In this document: positions 16,916 to 24,270 of the stretch, piece by piece | Numbering within the stretch: position 1 is the first letter of the stretch | How the letters are laid out: the number at the start of each line of letters is the position of its first letter | Position numbers and translations under genes: made by a program | NCBI GenBank assembly: GCA_029262415.1 | Contig: JAJCZL010000042.1 | Span: 1 to 64,000 of the forward strand | Source of the DNA: Deltaproteobacteria bacterium | Lineage (GTDB): Bacteria > Desulfobacterota > Binatia > UBA1149 > JAJCZL01 | Length of the DNA stretch: 64,000 nt | Reading direction: 5' to 3' | Notes under the pieces: model-generated | Database searches by the model: none | Told to the model about the DNA's origin: nothing | The model's input: only the letters and a program-made list of their open reading frames with translations

Positions 16916-17605
16916 CTACTTGCGTCGGATCGATTCGATCACGACTTGTTCGGCCGGTGCGTCCGTGAAGGCCCCTCCGCGGTTCTTTGTCGGAGTGGTT
17001 TCGATGGCTTTGACGACGTCCATGCCGTCTGAGACTTTGCCGAACACAGCATAGCCGTACTCACGGGGGGTGGTGGATTTATGATTGAGGAAGGTGTTGT
17101 CGACGACGTTGATAAAAAACTGCGCCGTTGCTGAGTCGACCACGCTGGTCCTCGCCATCGCGACGGTACCTGTACTGTTTCTGAGGCCGTTGGTTGCCTC
17201 GTTCTTGATCGGGGCTTTGGCTGGTTTCTGCTTGTAGGACGCGTCGAAGCCGCCGCCCTGTACCATGAAGCCCGCAATCACCCGGTGGAAGATCGTACCG
17301 TCGTAGAACCCTTCATCGACGTAGTTGAGAAAGTTCTTGACGGTTCCCGGGGCTTTTTCGGCGTCGAGTTCGACGGTGATCTCACCTTTGTTGGTTTTGA
17401 TTATGACGACGTTGCTGCCGGTGGCAGCGGCGGAGCCAGTCGTGGCGGCGCCCGTCTGGCCCTTGGTAGGCGCCGCGGCTTTAGCGGCAACATCCTTGCC
17501 GGTGGTGCCTGCGTTCGGGGCGCTATTGCACGCGGTGAGAGCGAAGCACAAGGCCGAGGCGGAAAGAGCGCAAAAAGTGGCGGTAGAAATTCGTTGCGGG
17601 TTCAA
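16916..17605 (-). CDS. Lipoprotein peptidyl-prolyl cis-trans isomerase (cyclophilin)
   Basis: 229 residues from TTG 17605, chosen because AGGAGG lies 7 nt upstream and the resulting N-terminus is a lipoprotein signal with lipobox ALTAC. An Ala/Thr/Gly-rich linker of about 45 residues is followed by a cyclophilin domain: [45 protein letters not shown] with the catalytic Arg, and [12 protein letters not shown]. It would help fold exported proteins on the periplasmic side. The luciferase-like gene upstream ends 11 bp before this start. The cyclophilin core is full length. Confidence 0.92.
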   Translation of the reverse strand: MNPQRISTATFCALSASALCFALTACNSAPNAGTTGKDVAAKAAAPTKGQTGAATTGSAAATGSNVVIIKTNKGEITVELDAEKAPGTVKNFLNYVDEGFYDGTIFHRVIAGFMVQGGGFDASYKQKPAKAPIKNEATNGLRNSTGTVAMARTSVVDSATAQFFINVVDNTFLNHKSTTPREYGYAVFGKVSDGMDVVKAIETTPTKNRGGAFTDAPAEQVVIESIRRK

Positions 17606-17616
17606 GTGTGTGCCTC

Positions 17617-18750
17617 CTAGTTCAACGGAATGCGGCGCAGCTTTCGAATTAAGCTGCCGAGTCTCCACAAATCGGATGCTCCGGCGCCTGTGATCGCGCC
17701 GCCTACGTTAGAGATTATGACGTTGCGGCAACCTGCGCTGACCATCGGCGCGAGCTCATCACGGATCTGCTCCGGGCTACCCATGTATATCTGCGACGAG
17801 AGCAACTCGGGAGTCAGCGCACCCGCCGCGGCTTGTATCTGTTCTTCAGTGACCCGCGGGGGGACGATGTCGAGCCAGCCGCGATGGTTTTCACCCAACG
17901 GGTGGGTCTTACCGAAACTTTTCCACACCTCTGAAGGTGCCAGAAGAGACATCGCAGCAGCCACACGTGATTTCATCGAAAGTTCGGAGACCTTGTCGCG
18001 ATTCTCTCCTAGAGCAACGATGACCAGCAGTGAAGGCACAAACGAGGACATGTCGCGGCCGTGCTCTTCGCCGGCGGACTTAATGACAGCCAACCGCCGC
18101 GCATACTCCGAAGGTTCGACCTTCATCGTCGGCAACCAACCATCTGCGAAGCGACCGGTGAGGGCCAACATGCGCGGCGCGTGTGCCGCAACCCAAATCC
18201 GCGGTGGTGTGTCCTTGTAGAGCGGCAAGTTGAAGACCGCGTCCTTGAGTTTCCAGATCTTGCCGTCGTAATCGACCGGATTACCCTTGCTGTGCCAAAG
18301 TTTGCGGATGATCGCCAGAGCTTCTTCGAGGCGCGCCACCTGCTTTTCCCAGGGCAGCCCGTAAGGCTCGACGTTCTCACGCTCTCCGTTGCCGATTCCG
18401 AGGATGGCGTGGCCTCGGGAGAGGTGATCGAGGGTTACGAACGACTGAGCAAGCGTCATCGGATGCTTGCGGAACGCTTCGGTTACTGCGGTACCCAGGT
18501 CGATACCGCGGTAACGCGTCGAGGCGACCGCAAGCAATTGCATCGGGTCGAAAAACCCATCGGGCGAGTGAACGATCTTTGCGGCCGAAGAGTACTCGGG
18601 TTTCCACACCAGAGGCGAGATGAACCCCATGTAGTGGTCGGGAAGCCACAGCGACTCTGCACCGAACAGCCGGGCTACGCGAAAGCCCATGTTTGCGAGC
18701 CACAGCGGATAAACGCCGCCGTCCTGGTAGCCTACGTTCAGGCGGGGCAT
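17617..18750 (-). CDS. LLM-class (luciferase-like, probably F420-dependent) oxidoreductase
   Basis: 377 residues from ATG 18750 ([12 protein letters not shown]); the frame runs another 94 codons upstream but that part is non-homologous and covers the promoter region. Bacterial-luciferase TIM barrel: [81 protein letters not shown]. The N-terminal WLPDH pattern is typical of F420-dependent members such as the phthiodiolone ketoreductase group; FMN use is the alternative. The substrate is unknown. Its 3' end lies 11 bp from the cyclophilin start on the same strand, so the two are probably co-transcribed, although no functional link is evident. Confidence 0.83.
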   Translation of the reverse strand: MPRLNVGYQDGGVYPLWLANMGFRVARLFGAESLWLPDHYMGFISPLVWKPEYSSAAKIVHSPDGFFDPMQLLAVASTRYRGIDLGTAVTEAFRKHPMTLAQSFVTLDHLSRGHAILGIGNGERENVEPYGLPWEKQVARLEEALAIIRKLWHSKGNPVDYDGKIWKLKDAVFNLPLYKDTPPRIWVAAHAPRMLALTGRFADGWLPTMKVEPSEYARRLAVIKSAGEEHGRDMSSFVPSLLVIVALGENRDKVSELSMKSRVAAAMSLLAPSEVWKSFGKTHPLGENHRGWLDIVPPRVTEEQIQAAAGALTPELLSSQIYMGSPEQIRDELAPMVSAGCRNVIISNVGGAITGAGASDLWRLGSLIRKLRRIPLN

Positions 18751-18964
18751 GGGAATGGGTACCTCAACACGAAAAACTTGGGTGCCGATTGATGTCCGGC
18801 CGTACAAAGTTTTCCCATGTTGGGGGGGGGGATGCAATGCCGTAGCGTGCATCTTTTCTGTTACGGGAGCCCTTGAACACTTTGGCGTTTGCTGAGAGGG
18901 GGCTTTCTTGACTCCGACCATGGCGGATCGTAGCGTTTCCGACTCAGTTAAGGAGACGACCGAC
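18751..18964. promoter_or_regulatory. Divergent promoter region with a 10-G run
   Basis: 214 bp between the luciferase-like gene (minus) and the methylsuccinyl-CoA dehydrogenase-type gene (plus). Contains an uninterrupted run of ten G at 18822-18831, unusual here and prone to slippage or assembly error. No clear -10/-35 seen. Confidence 0.5.
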
Positions 18965-20629
18965 ATGAGCAGCGAAGCCATTTCCGAGGTGACCCTCGAG
19001 CAAATCGAGACCCTCGCAGGAACCCTCACCAAAGCCGTTGAAGCGGCGACACAGGCCGCCTCGCTCTTGACCGAGCGGGGTAAGCGAATCGACGAATTCC
19101 AGGTTCACTCTGAACGGATAGCGTACGCTGCTTCGCAGCTACGCGCAGTCGTTGCCGCCACCGAGTACGCGGCGGCGGCGGCAGGAGCGGGTGCCTCGGA
19201 GCTTACCGCGCTCGACATGGCGGCGGTTTATGCGGGGGAGTTCGCCGCATCGCTGATCGCCCAGGTTATCAGCGCACCGGGCGACTTTAATCTGCCCGAA
19301 GAGGTTTTCGCAAAGCTCGTATCCGACAGCTCGACCCGTGGTTTCATCGCGTCGTTTTGCTCGGAGGCGCGTGTACGACGCATCGGGCGTCACGTTGCCG
19401 AGACCAAGGGCGCGAATAACTCGTGGCTGGCTGACGAAGACGTCGTCATGGTTCGCGATTCGGTCCGAGCGTTTGCCGAACAGGAGGTCGCTGAGCTTGC
19501 CGAGCACATCCATCGCGCCGACGACCTAGTCCCTGACTCGTTGATCTCGAAGATGGCCGAGATGGGCTACTTCGGAATGTCGGCTCCCGAGGAGTACGGC
19601 GGGCTCGGGATGGGTAACCTCGCAATGATCGCCACAACCGAAGAGCTTTCACGGGTTTCGCTCGCCGCCGCAGGCTCGCTCATCACGCGGCCGGAAATCC
19701 TGACCAAGGCGTTGCTCAACGGCGGCACCGAGGAGCAAAAGAATAAGTGGCTCGGCGCGGTCAGCGCGGGTGAATTGATGGTGGGCATAGCGGTTACCGA
19801 GCCCGACGCGGGTTCCGATGTTGCCTCGGTCGCGTGCAAGGCGGAGCCAGCCGAGGTTGACGGTAAGCAGGGCTATCTAATCAACGGTGCCAAGGCGTGG
19901 TGTACGTTTGCGGGCCGCGCCAACGTCCTCGCGCTCCTGGCGCGTACGGATTTCACTCCAGGCTGCGGGGCGCGTGGGCTGTCTCTGTTTATCGTCGAGA
20001 AGGACGCCTTTGACGGTCACGAGTTCACGATGCGCCAGGCCGGCGGCGGTGTGCTCGCGGGCAAGGCCGATGCGACGCCCGGATACCGGGGCATGCACTC
20101 GTTTACGCTTTCCTTCGAGAACTACTTTGTACCTGCTGAGAATCTGATCGGCGGAGAGGCGGCCAAGAACAAGGGCTTCAAGCTGCAGATGAGCGGCTTC
20201 GCGGCAGGACGCTTGCAAACCGGAGGGCGCGCCTGCGGGCTTGCGCAGGCAGCGCTTGAGGTAAGCGCAGCCTACGTTACCGACCGCAAACAGTTCGGAC
20301 AGCCACTGGCGGACTTTCAGCTCACGCAATACAAGCTCGGCCGCATGGCAAGCGCCCTCAACGCGAGTCGGCGCCTGACCTATAAGGCTGCCCTTGAGAT
20401 GGATGCCGACGAGGGTGCTTCGCTCGGGCCGGCGATGGCCAAGCTCGTGGCCTGCGATATAGCCGTCGAAGTTGCTCAAGAGGGCCAGCTGCTTCACGGC
20501 GGCTGGGGCTATGCCGAAGAGTACCCGATTTCGCGCTATGTAGTGGACGCGCAGGTCCTCCCGATCTTCGAGGGGGTCAAACCGATCCTTGAACTTAAGG
20601 TCATCGCGCGCCAACTGCTGGCAGCCTGA
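18965..20629 (+). CDS. mcd: Acyl-CoA dehydrogenase with N-terminal extension, (2S)-methylsuccinyl-CoA dehydrogenase type
   Basis: 554 residues from ATG 18965, preceded by AAGGAG 9 nt upstream; earlier in-frame starts lack this. About 170 helical residues precede a complete acyl-CoA dehydrogenase domain. In the domain are EYGGLGMGNLAMIATTEELSR, GIAVTEPDAGSDVAS, DRKQFGQPLADFQLTQYKLG, HGGWGYAEEYPISRY and VLPIFEGVKPILELK, the last keeping the active-site Glu. The extra N-terminal domain and total length match methylsuccinyl-CoA dehydrogenase of the ethylmalonyl-CoA pathway, which makes mesaconyl-C1-CoA. The beta-methylmalyl-CoA-lyase-type gene nearby acts in that same pathway. Other steps (Ccr, Ecm) are not in the window, so the assignment is likely but unproven. 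Confidence 0.75.
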   Translation: MSSEAISEVTLEQIETLAGTLTKAVEAATQAASLLTERGKRIDEFQVHSERIAYAASQLRAVVAATEYAAAAAGAGASELTALDMAAVYAGEFAASLIAQVISAPGDFNLPEEVFAKLVSDSSTRGFIASFCSEARVRRIGRHVAETKGANNSWLADEDVVMVRDSVRAFAEQEVAELAEHIHRADDLVPDSLISKMAEMGYFGMSAPEEYGGLGMGNLAMIATTEELSRVSLAAAGSLITRPEILTKALLNGGTEEQKNKWLGAVSAGELMVGIAVTEPDAGSDVASVACKAEPAEVDGKQGYLINGAKAWCTFAGRANVLALLARTDFTPGCGARGLSLFIVEKDAFDGHEFTMRQAGGGVLAGKADATPGYRGMHSFTLSFENYFVPAENLIGGEAAKNKGFKLQMSGFAAGRLQTGGRACGLAQAALEVSAAYVTDRKQFGQPLADFQLTQYKLGRMASALNASRRLTYKAALEMDADEGASLGPAMAKLVACDIAVEVAQEGQLLHGGWGYAEEYPISRYVVDAQVLPIFEGVKPILELKVIARQLLAA

Positions 20630-20934
20630 GTATCCAGGTCCGACGCCAAGACCGCGACAGAGGTTTGCTGTCTCGTGGCTGAGCCTACCGAGTAGGTCTC
20701 GGTCCCGGTTGCTTCGTGCCGCATCGTGAGCACCGACTCACAACCGCAGGCGAATTGTTGCACAAGTTTGGCCCCGGGTGTGCGCACATGGACGTCAAAA
20801 TCTTGACGCTCCTCATCCAAACCCAGTTGTTTCAGGTACTTATATAGACCCCCGAGGCTGGCAAACTGTTTGCTCTGTTGCTGGGCATTGTGGCGCGCAC
20901 AGCGTCGACGATGAATGGATGAGGGAGGATGCAG
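20630..20934. other. Intergenic region after the methylsuccinyl-CoA dehydrogenase gene
   Basis: 305 bp. Holds a short dyad ACCGAG-n5-CTCGGT at 20687-20703 and a wider inverted pair CGGTTG/CAACCG at 20706-20746, possibly a transcript end without a T tract. An antisense open frame crosses it but shows no family resemblance. The promoter for the regulatory operon downstream should lie near 20830-20920. Confidence 0.4.
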
Positions 20935-21300
20935 ATGAGTCAGTCGAGCGAAGCAACCATCTACGATTACTACCAGCCCCACGAGGAAGTGGTCACTGAG
21001 AAACGTAGGAAGACCGATGACAATCTCAAGTCGCTCGGTGCCGGCGACCCGGGGTTGGATGATGAGGCCATCCAGTGGACGCCTGAACTCACGCTGATGC
21101 TCGCGATCCTAGAAGACGCGATTGCTTGTTACCGTCGCGCACTGAAACGGCCGCGCCAAAACCCCGAGATCTTGGCTCGCCAGGCCGAGTTCTGGTTCAC
21201 GCTGGATGACTGGGATTCTCCTTTCTCGTTCAACAACATCTGTGAGGCACTAAATCTGGAGCCGGTCGCGACGCGCGAACGGATCATGCAAAACGATTGA
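20935..21300 (+). CDS. Conserved hypothetical protein of deltaproteobacterial type, 121 aa
   Basis: Start ATG 20935, with GGAGG 6 nt upstream (the ATG at 20929 would overlap the ribosome site). The N-terminal third is polar and probably disordered. The C-terminal part has LMLAILEDAIACYRR and then WFTLDDWDSPFSFNNICEALNLEPVATRERI. I recall similar 'WPFSFENICEVLGL' proteins as common in deltaproteobacteria, often near regulatory genes; the function is unknown, and the C-terminal helices could bind nucleic acid. It is followed 207 bp later by the two-component cluster, so it may be regulated separately. No signal peptide or membrane segment. Confidence 0.72.
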   Translation: MSQSSEATIYDYYQPHEEVVTEKRRKTDDNLKSLGAGDPGLDDEAIQWTPELTLMLAILEDAIACYRRALKRPRQNPEILARQAEFWFTLDDWDSPFSFNNICEALNLEPVATRERIMQND

Positions 21301-21507
21301 TTTCGATAGGTTAGGTGTGATTTCCCAAGCTGGAGCGACCTCCCGACGCGGAAGTGAAAAAATGAGGTTGATAATTCGCACCTCGGAGCGGTAGGGTAGT
21401 GCAGGAATGCAATTTCCTACTTGTCCGGCACTGCATCCGTTCCCGACTCTTGCATTAGCGCGAGACAAAGCGGTCGTGGTTCCGGCCCGGCAAGACCGAG
21501 GCAAACT

Positions 21508-21804
21508 GTGACCGACAACGTCCGCGAGCACTTCGAGCAAATTTTGGCGCGCTACCAAGCGCTTGATTCTAAGTTGGAATCCCTGGGCGGAATCGGCCAG
21601 TTACTGGGCTTCTTCGAAGGCGTTAAGCGCGATCTCAAAGCCGTTTCTTCGGAGGAGCTCGAGCGGATCTCTGCCGAGATCAAGACAGTTGTCGAGTCCC
21701 TACTAAAAGTCGATTACGAGCTGCGCAAGGTCCAGAACCTCAAGTTGTTATTCGAACAAACCGATCCCAGTTCAGGCCGGGGCGAGGGCGGCAAGGGCCA
21801 GTGA
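21508..21804 (+). CDS. Small helical protein preceding the kinase-like gene
   Basis: 98 residues from GTG 21508, with GAGG 6 nt upstream; the open frame back to 21421 has no such site. The chain is almost all helix, with heptad-like repeats (EHFEQILARYQALDSKLESLGG then KRDLKAVSSEELERISAEIKTVVESLLKVDYELRKVQNLKLLF), suggesting a coiled coil or four-helix partner. The stop overlaps the GTG of the histidine-kinase-like gene (GTGA), so translation is coupled. It may be a phosphotransfer or scaffolding partner, but it has no recognisable HPt His motif. Function unknown. Confidence 0.6.
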   Translation: MTDNVREHFEQILARYQALDSKLESLGGIGQLLGFFEGVKRDLKAVSSEELERISAEIKTVVESLLKVDYELRKVQNLKLLFEQTDPSSGRGEGGKGQ

Positions 21805-22484
21805 GCGCTCTCACGCCGCCCCGACCGGGCCAACGCCCGCCACCGGGCTCGGGCGACTACGAACCAGGTTTCGGCCTGCCCGACCAGGAAGTTCTCGCCG
21901 AGATCTCTCACGAACTCGGCAACTATTTCCATAAGCTCTATTACTGGACAGATTTCCTGAAGAGCCGCTGCGAGCCCGAATCCGATGAGATGGCATCGTG
22001 GCGGATGCTTGACGACAACGTCGAAGGGCTTGAGGCGTTCCTTAAGATGACGCTCGAGTACTTTGCGCCTGCCCGCCTGAGTTTCACCCGAATCCCGCTT
22101 GGGGATCTTTTGGACGGGGCCGAGAGCTACGTCCCTGGGAGGCGGGTTCACATCGAGGGGTTAGAGCACTGGCGCGGCACTGATGTGATGGCGGATCCGG
22201 CGCGATTTCACCACGTCATGCGGACGATATTCGAGCGCGTCGCAGAGTCGCTGTCGGGAGACGATGAATTGGTGATCCGGCTTCGACCGTCGTCTCGCGA
22301 TGAATTCGACGGGGTAGAGATCGAGTTCGTGGCCGGCCACGCCTACGAAGGACCCGGGTCTCTTGTCGGTGGAATCGCGATGTCTGTCGCGGAGAAATTC
22401 TTAAAAGTGCACGGCGGAGAGTTCTGCGAGCGGAATGATAACGAGAGCCGAGCGCTGACGATGTTCCTTCCTCTGTACGGTTGA
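21801..22484 (+). CDS. Histidine-kinase-like protein with degenerate ATP-binding domain
   Basis: 227 residues from GTG 21801. The helix VLAEISHELGNYFHKLYYWTDFLKS resembles a HisKA dimerisation helix with the phospho-acceptor H-E pair. The expected ATPase part is present in outline, ending GIAMSVAEKFLKVHGGEF and LTMFLPLYG as in HATPase_c. The N box (N-x3-NA) is replaced by RTIFERVAESL and the first glycine box is missing. No sensor or membrane segment is seen, so it is soluble. It may be a phosphatase/scaffold or a phosphotransfer protein for the response regulator 23 bp downstream, with another kinase supplying phosphate (inference). Confidence 0.68.
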   Translation: MSALTPPRPGQRPPPGSGDYEPGFGLPDQEVLAEISHELGNYFHKLYYWTDFLKSRCEPESDEMASWRMLDDNVEGLEAFLKMTLEYFAPARLSFTRIPLGDLLDGAESYVPGRRVHIEGLEHWRGTDVMADPARFHHVMRTIFERVAESLSGDDELVIRLRPSSRDEFDGVEIEFVAGHAYEGPGSLVGGIAMSVAEKFLKVHGGEFCERNDNESRALTMFLPLYG

Positions 22485-22507
22485 TGCGGTAATGCACGAG
22501 GCAAACT

Positions 22508-23890
22508 TTGATACATAGAATATTGGTCGTGGATGACGACCTGCTGATCTGCAAGCAGCTCGAGGATCTCTACAGAGACCGTAACTACGAAGTCGATACC
22601 TGTGGCGGCGCAGACGCCGCGATGGCTTTGCTCGAGGAGTTCGAGTACGCGCTTGCTGTAGTCGATCTCAAGATGCCGGGAACCGACGGCATCAGCTTGA
22701 CCAAAGAGATCCGCGAGCGTTGGCTCGATCTCGACGTCATCATCGTTACCGGGTATGCGTCGATCAAGGGTGCCGTAGAGGCGATTCGTCACGGCGCCAG
22801 CGACTACATTACTAAGCCTTTCGAGCGTGAAGAGATCCTCTTGGCGACCGAGAAGGTTCTCGAGAAGCGGCGGCTGCTCGACGAGATCAGCTACCTACGC
22901 GACCAACTCTCCGACCGCTATTCGTTTGCGAACATGGTTAGCCGCAATCGTGTCATGCATGACATCTTCGAAACAATTCAGTCGTTGGCACAGAACGATG
23001 CGACGGTGTTGATCTCAGGAGAGTCAGGGACCGGCAAGGAGTTGGTTGCGCGTGCTGTTCATTTTCAAGGGCGTCGCAGGGGGGGGCGGTTTGTCGCAAT
23101 CAACTGCGCGGCTTTCCCCGACTCTTTGCTTGAGAGTGAGCTGTTCGGTTTCGAACGTGGTGCGTTTACAGGTGCTGTCCACGACCGCGTCGGGAAGATC
23201 GAAGCCTCAAGCGGTGGCACGCTGTTTCTCGACGAAGTCGAGTCGATCTCACTGCCAATGCAGCTGAAACTCCTACGTGTGCTCGAACAACGTGAGATCG
23301 AGAAGCTCGGTGGCAACAAGGTGATCTCGGTCAACATGCGGATCATCACTGCAACCAACCGTGATCTCGAAAGTATGGTTGCCAGCGGCGAGATGCGTGA
23401 GGATTTCTTCTACCGAATCAATGTCGTGCCGATCAAACTGCCACCGCTTCGCGACAGAGTCGAGGATATTCCTCTGCTCGCGGGCGAAATGTTGCGCAAC
23501 AATACCATGGCGCGTGAGAACAACGTTACGCGGGTATCGAACAAAGCCCTTCAGCAATTGATGGGTTACCCGTGGCCCGGAAACATCCGCGAGCTCGGCA
23601 ACGTGATCGAGCGCGCAGTGTTGAAAACCACCGGAACCGTGGTTAGGGACGTCGATTTACCCAACCCCAGCGGCGGGGTTGGTCCCACCGCAGTGGGGCC
23701 CGCGGCGAAGCGCGACCTGGAACTCCCGCTCAAGGAGTACGTCAAGCGCGCAGAGCGCGACTATCTGGCTGCGCTGCTCAAACGTCACCAGGGGGGGATC
23801 TCTGCCTCGGCCGGCCACGCCATGATCGATGCTGCGACCCTCCATCGAAAGATGAAAAGCCACGGGCTCAAACGGGAAGATTTTCGCTAG
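22508..23890 (+). CDS. Sigma-54-dependent response regulator (NtrC family)
   Basis: 460 residues from TTG 22508; GAGG lies 6 nt upstream inside the same 11-base leader found before the 21508 gene. The receiver domain has Asp pair DD, phospho-acceptor D53 (VVDLKMPG) and K103. The AAA+ domain has Walker A GESGTGKE at 171-178, GAFTGA at 218-223 for sigma-54 contact, and FFYRINV/LPPLRDR. A Fis-type helix-turn-helix closes the protein (AERDYLAALLKRH...ATLHRKMKSHG). It should activate -24/-12 promoters, and one such promoter lies 277 bp after its stop in front of the EPS genes. The arrangement resembles the response regulators of PEP-CTERM-type EPS loci, though no exosortase is seen here. Confidence 0.93.
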   Translation: MIHRILVVDDDLLICKQLEDLYRDRNYEVDTCGGADAAMALLEEFEYALAVVDLKMPGTDGISLTKEIRERWLDLDVIIVTGYASIKGAVEAIRHGASDYITKPFEREEILLATEKVLEKRRLLDEISYLRDQLSDRYSFANMVSRNRVMHDIFETIQSLAQNDATVLISGESGTGKELVARAVHFQGRRRGGRFVAINCAAFPDSLLESELFGFERGAFTGAVHDRVGKIEASSGGTLFLDEVESISLPMQLKLLRVLEQREIEKLGGNKVISVNMRIITATNRDLESMVASGEMREDFFYRINVVPIKLPPLRDRVEDIPLLAGEMLRNNTMARENNVTRVSNKALQQLMGYPWPGNIRELGNVIERAVLKTTGTVVRDVDLPNPSGGVGPTAVGPAAKRDLELPLKEYVKRAERDYLAALLKRHQGGISASAGHAMIDAATLHRKMKSHGLKREDFR

Positions 23891-24119
23891 CTGCTGCGCA
23901 CGTCGACGGCCTCCTCAGGCACCACAGCCTCGCGCACAAAGTAGCCTCGGCCACCCTACGACTGGTTCTGCCCAGCACAACACCCAGGGCTCGCCCCGTG
24001 TCTCGCAAACATGCAATAAGCCTTCATTTTTGTTGGTCTTTCGTTGTTCTTAAGGGCACCGTGAGCGTACCGGGTACCACCCAATCGAGGGGGCCAAGCT
24101 GCTGGATTTGTGTCGCTTT

Positions 24120-24147
24120 CGCCGACCCCCCATGAGGCGGGTCGGCG
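24120..24147 (+). promoter_or_regulatory. 9-bp inverted repeat upstream of the sigma-54 promoter
   Basis: CGCCGACCC and its exact complement GGGTCGGCG are separated by 10 nt and lie about 20 bp upstream of the -24 element. It could be a terminator stem for the regulator operon (there is no T tract) or a regulator-binding dyad. Confidence 0.4.
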
Positions 24148-24166
24148 TATACGGTTGGAGTTCGAC

Positions 24167-24181
24167 TGGCACAGGCGTTGC
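24167..24181 (+). promoter_or_regulatory. Sigma-54 (-24/-12) promoter
   Basis: TGGCACAGGCGTTGC matches the RpoN consensus TGGCAC-N5-TTGC exactly, with GG and GC at the required spacing. It lies about 90 bp before the start of the AAA/LysM gene, and the gene just upstream encodes a sigma-54 activator. Confidence 0.82.
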
Positions 24182-24270
24182 TGATGTGCAGGTCGGAGCT
24201 TAAGGTCACCGATAGGGAGACCGCCCGTGCCTGCAAACGCAGGTATATGAGGCCCGCTTGGGAACACTGC

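Larger units (their letters stand above)
23891..24270. other. Intergenic regulatory region upstream of the EPS locus
   Basis: 380 bp with no convincing gene. It holds a 9-bp inverted repeat at 24120-24147 and a sigma-54 promoter at 24167-24181. The sequence between 23891 and 24100 is more AT-rich than its surroundings and would be a natural place for activator binding. Confidence 0.55.

Noticed and set aside
20536-20982. 148-residue minus-strand frame in the intergenic region after the dehydrogenase
   Set aside because: It overlaps the dehydrogenase 3' end and the next gene's start, has no ribosome site and no recognisable domain. Kept as unresolved, not called.
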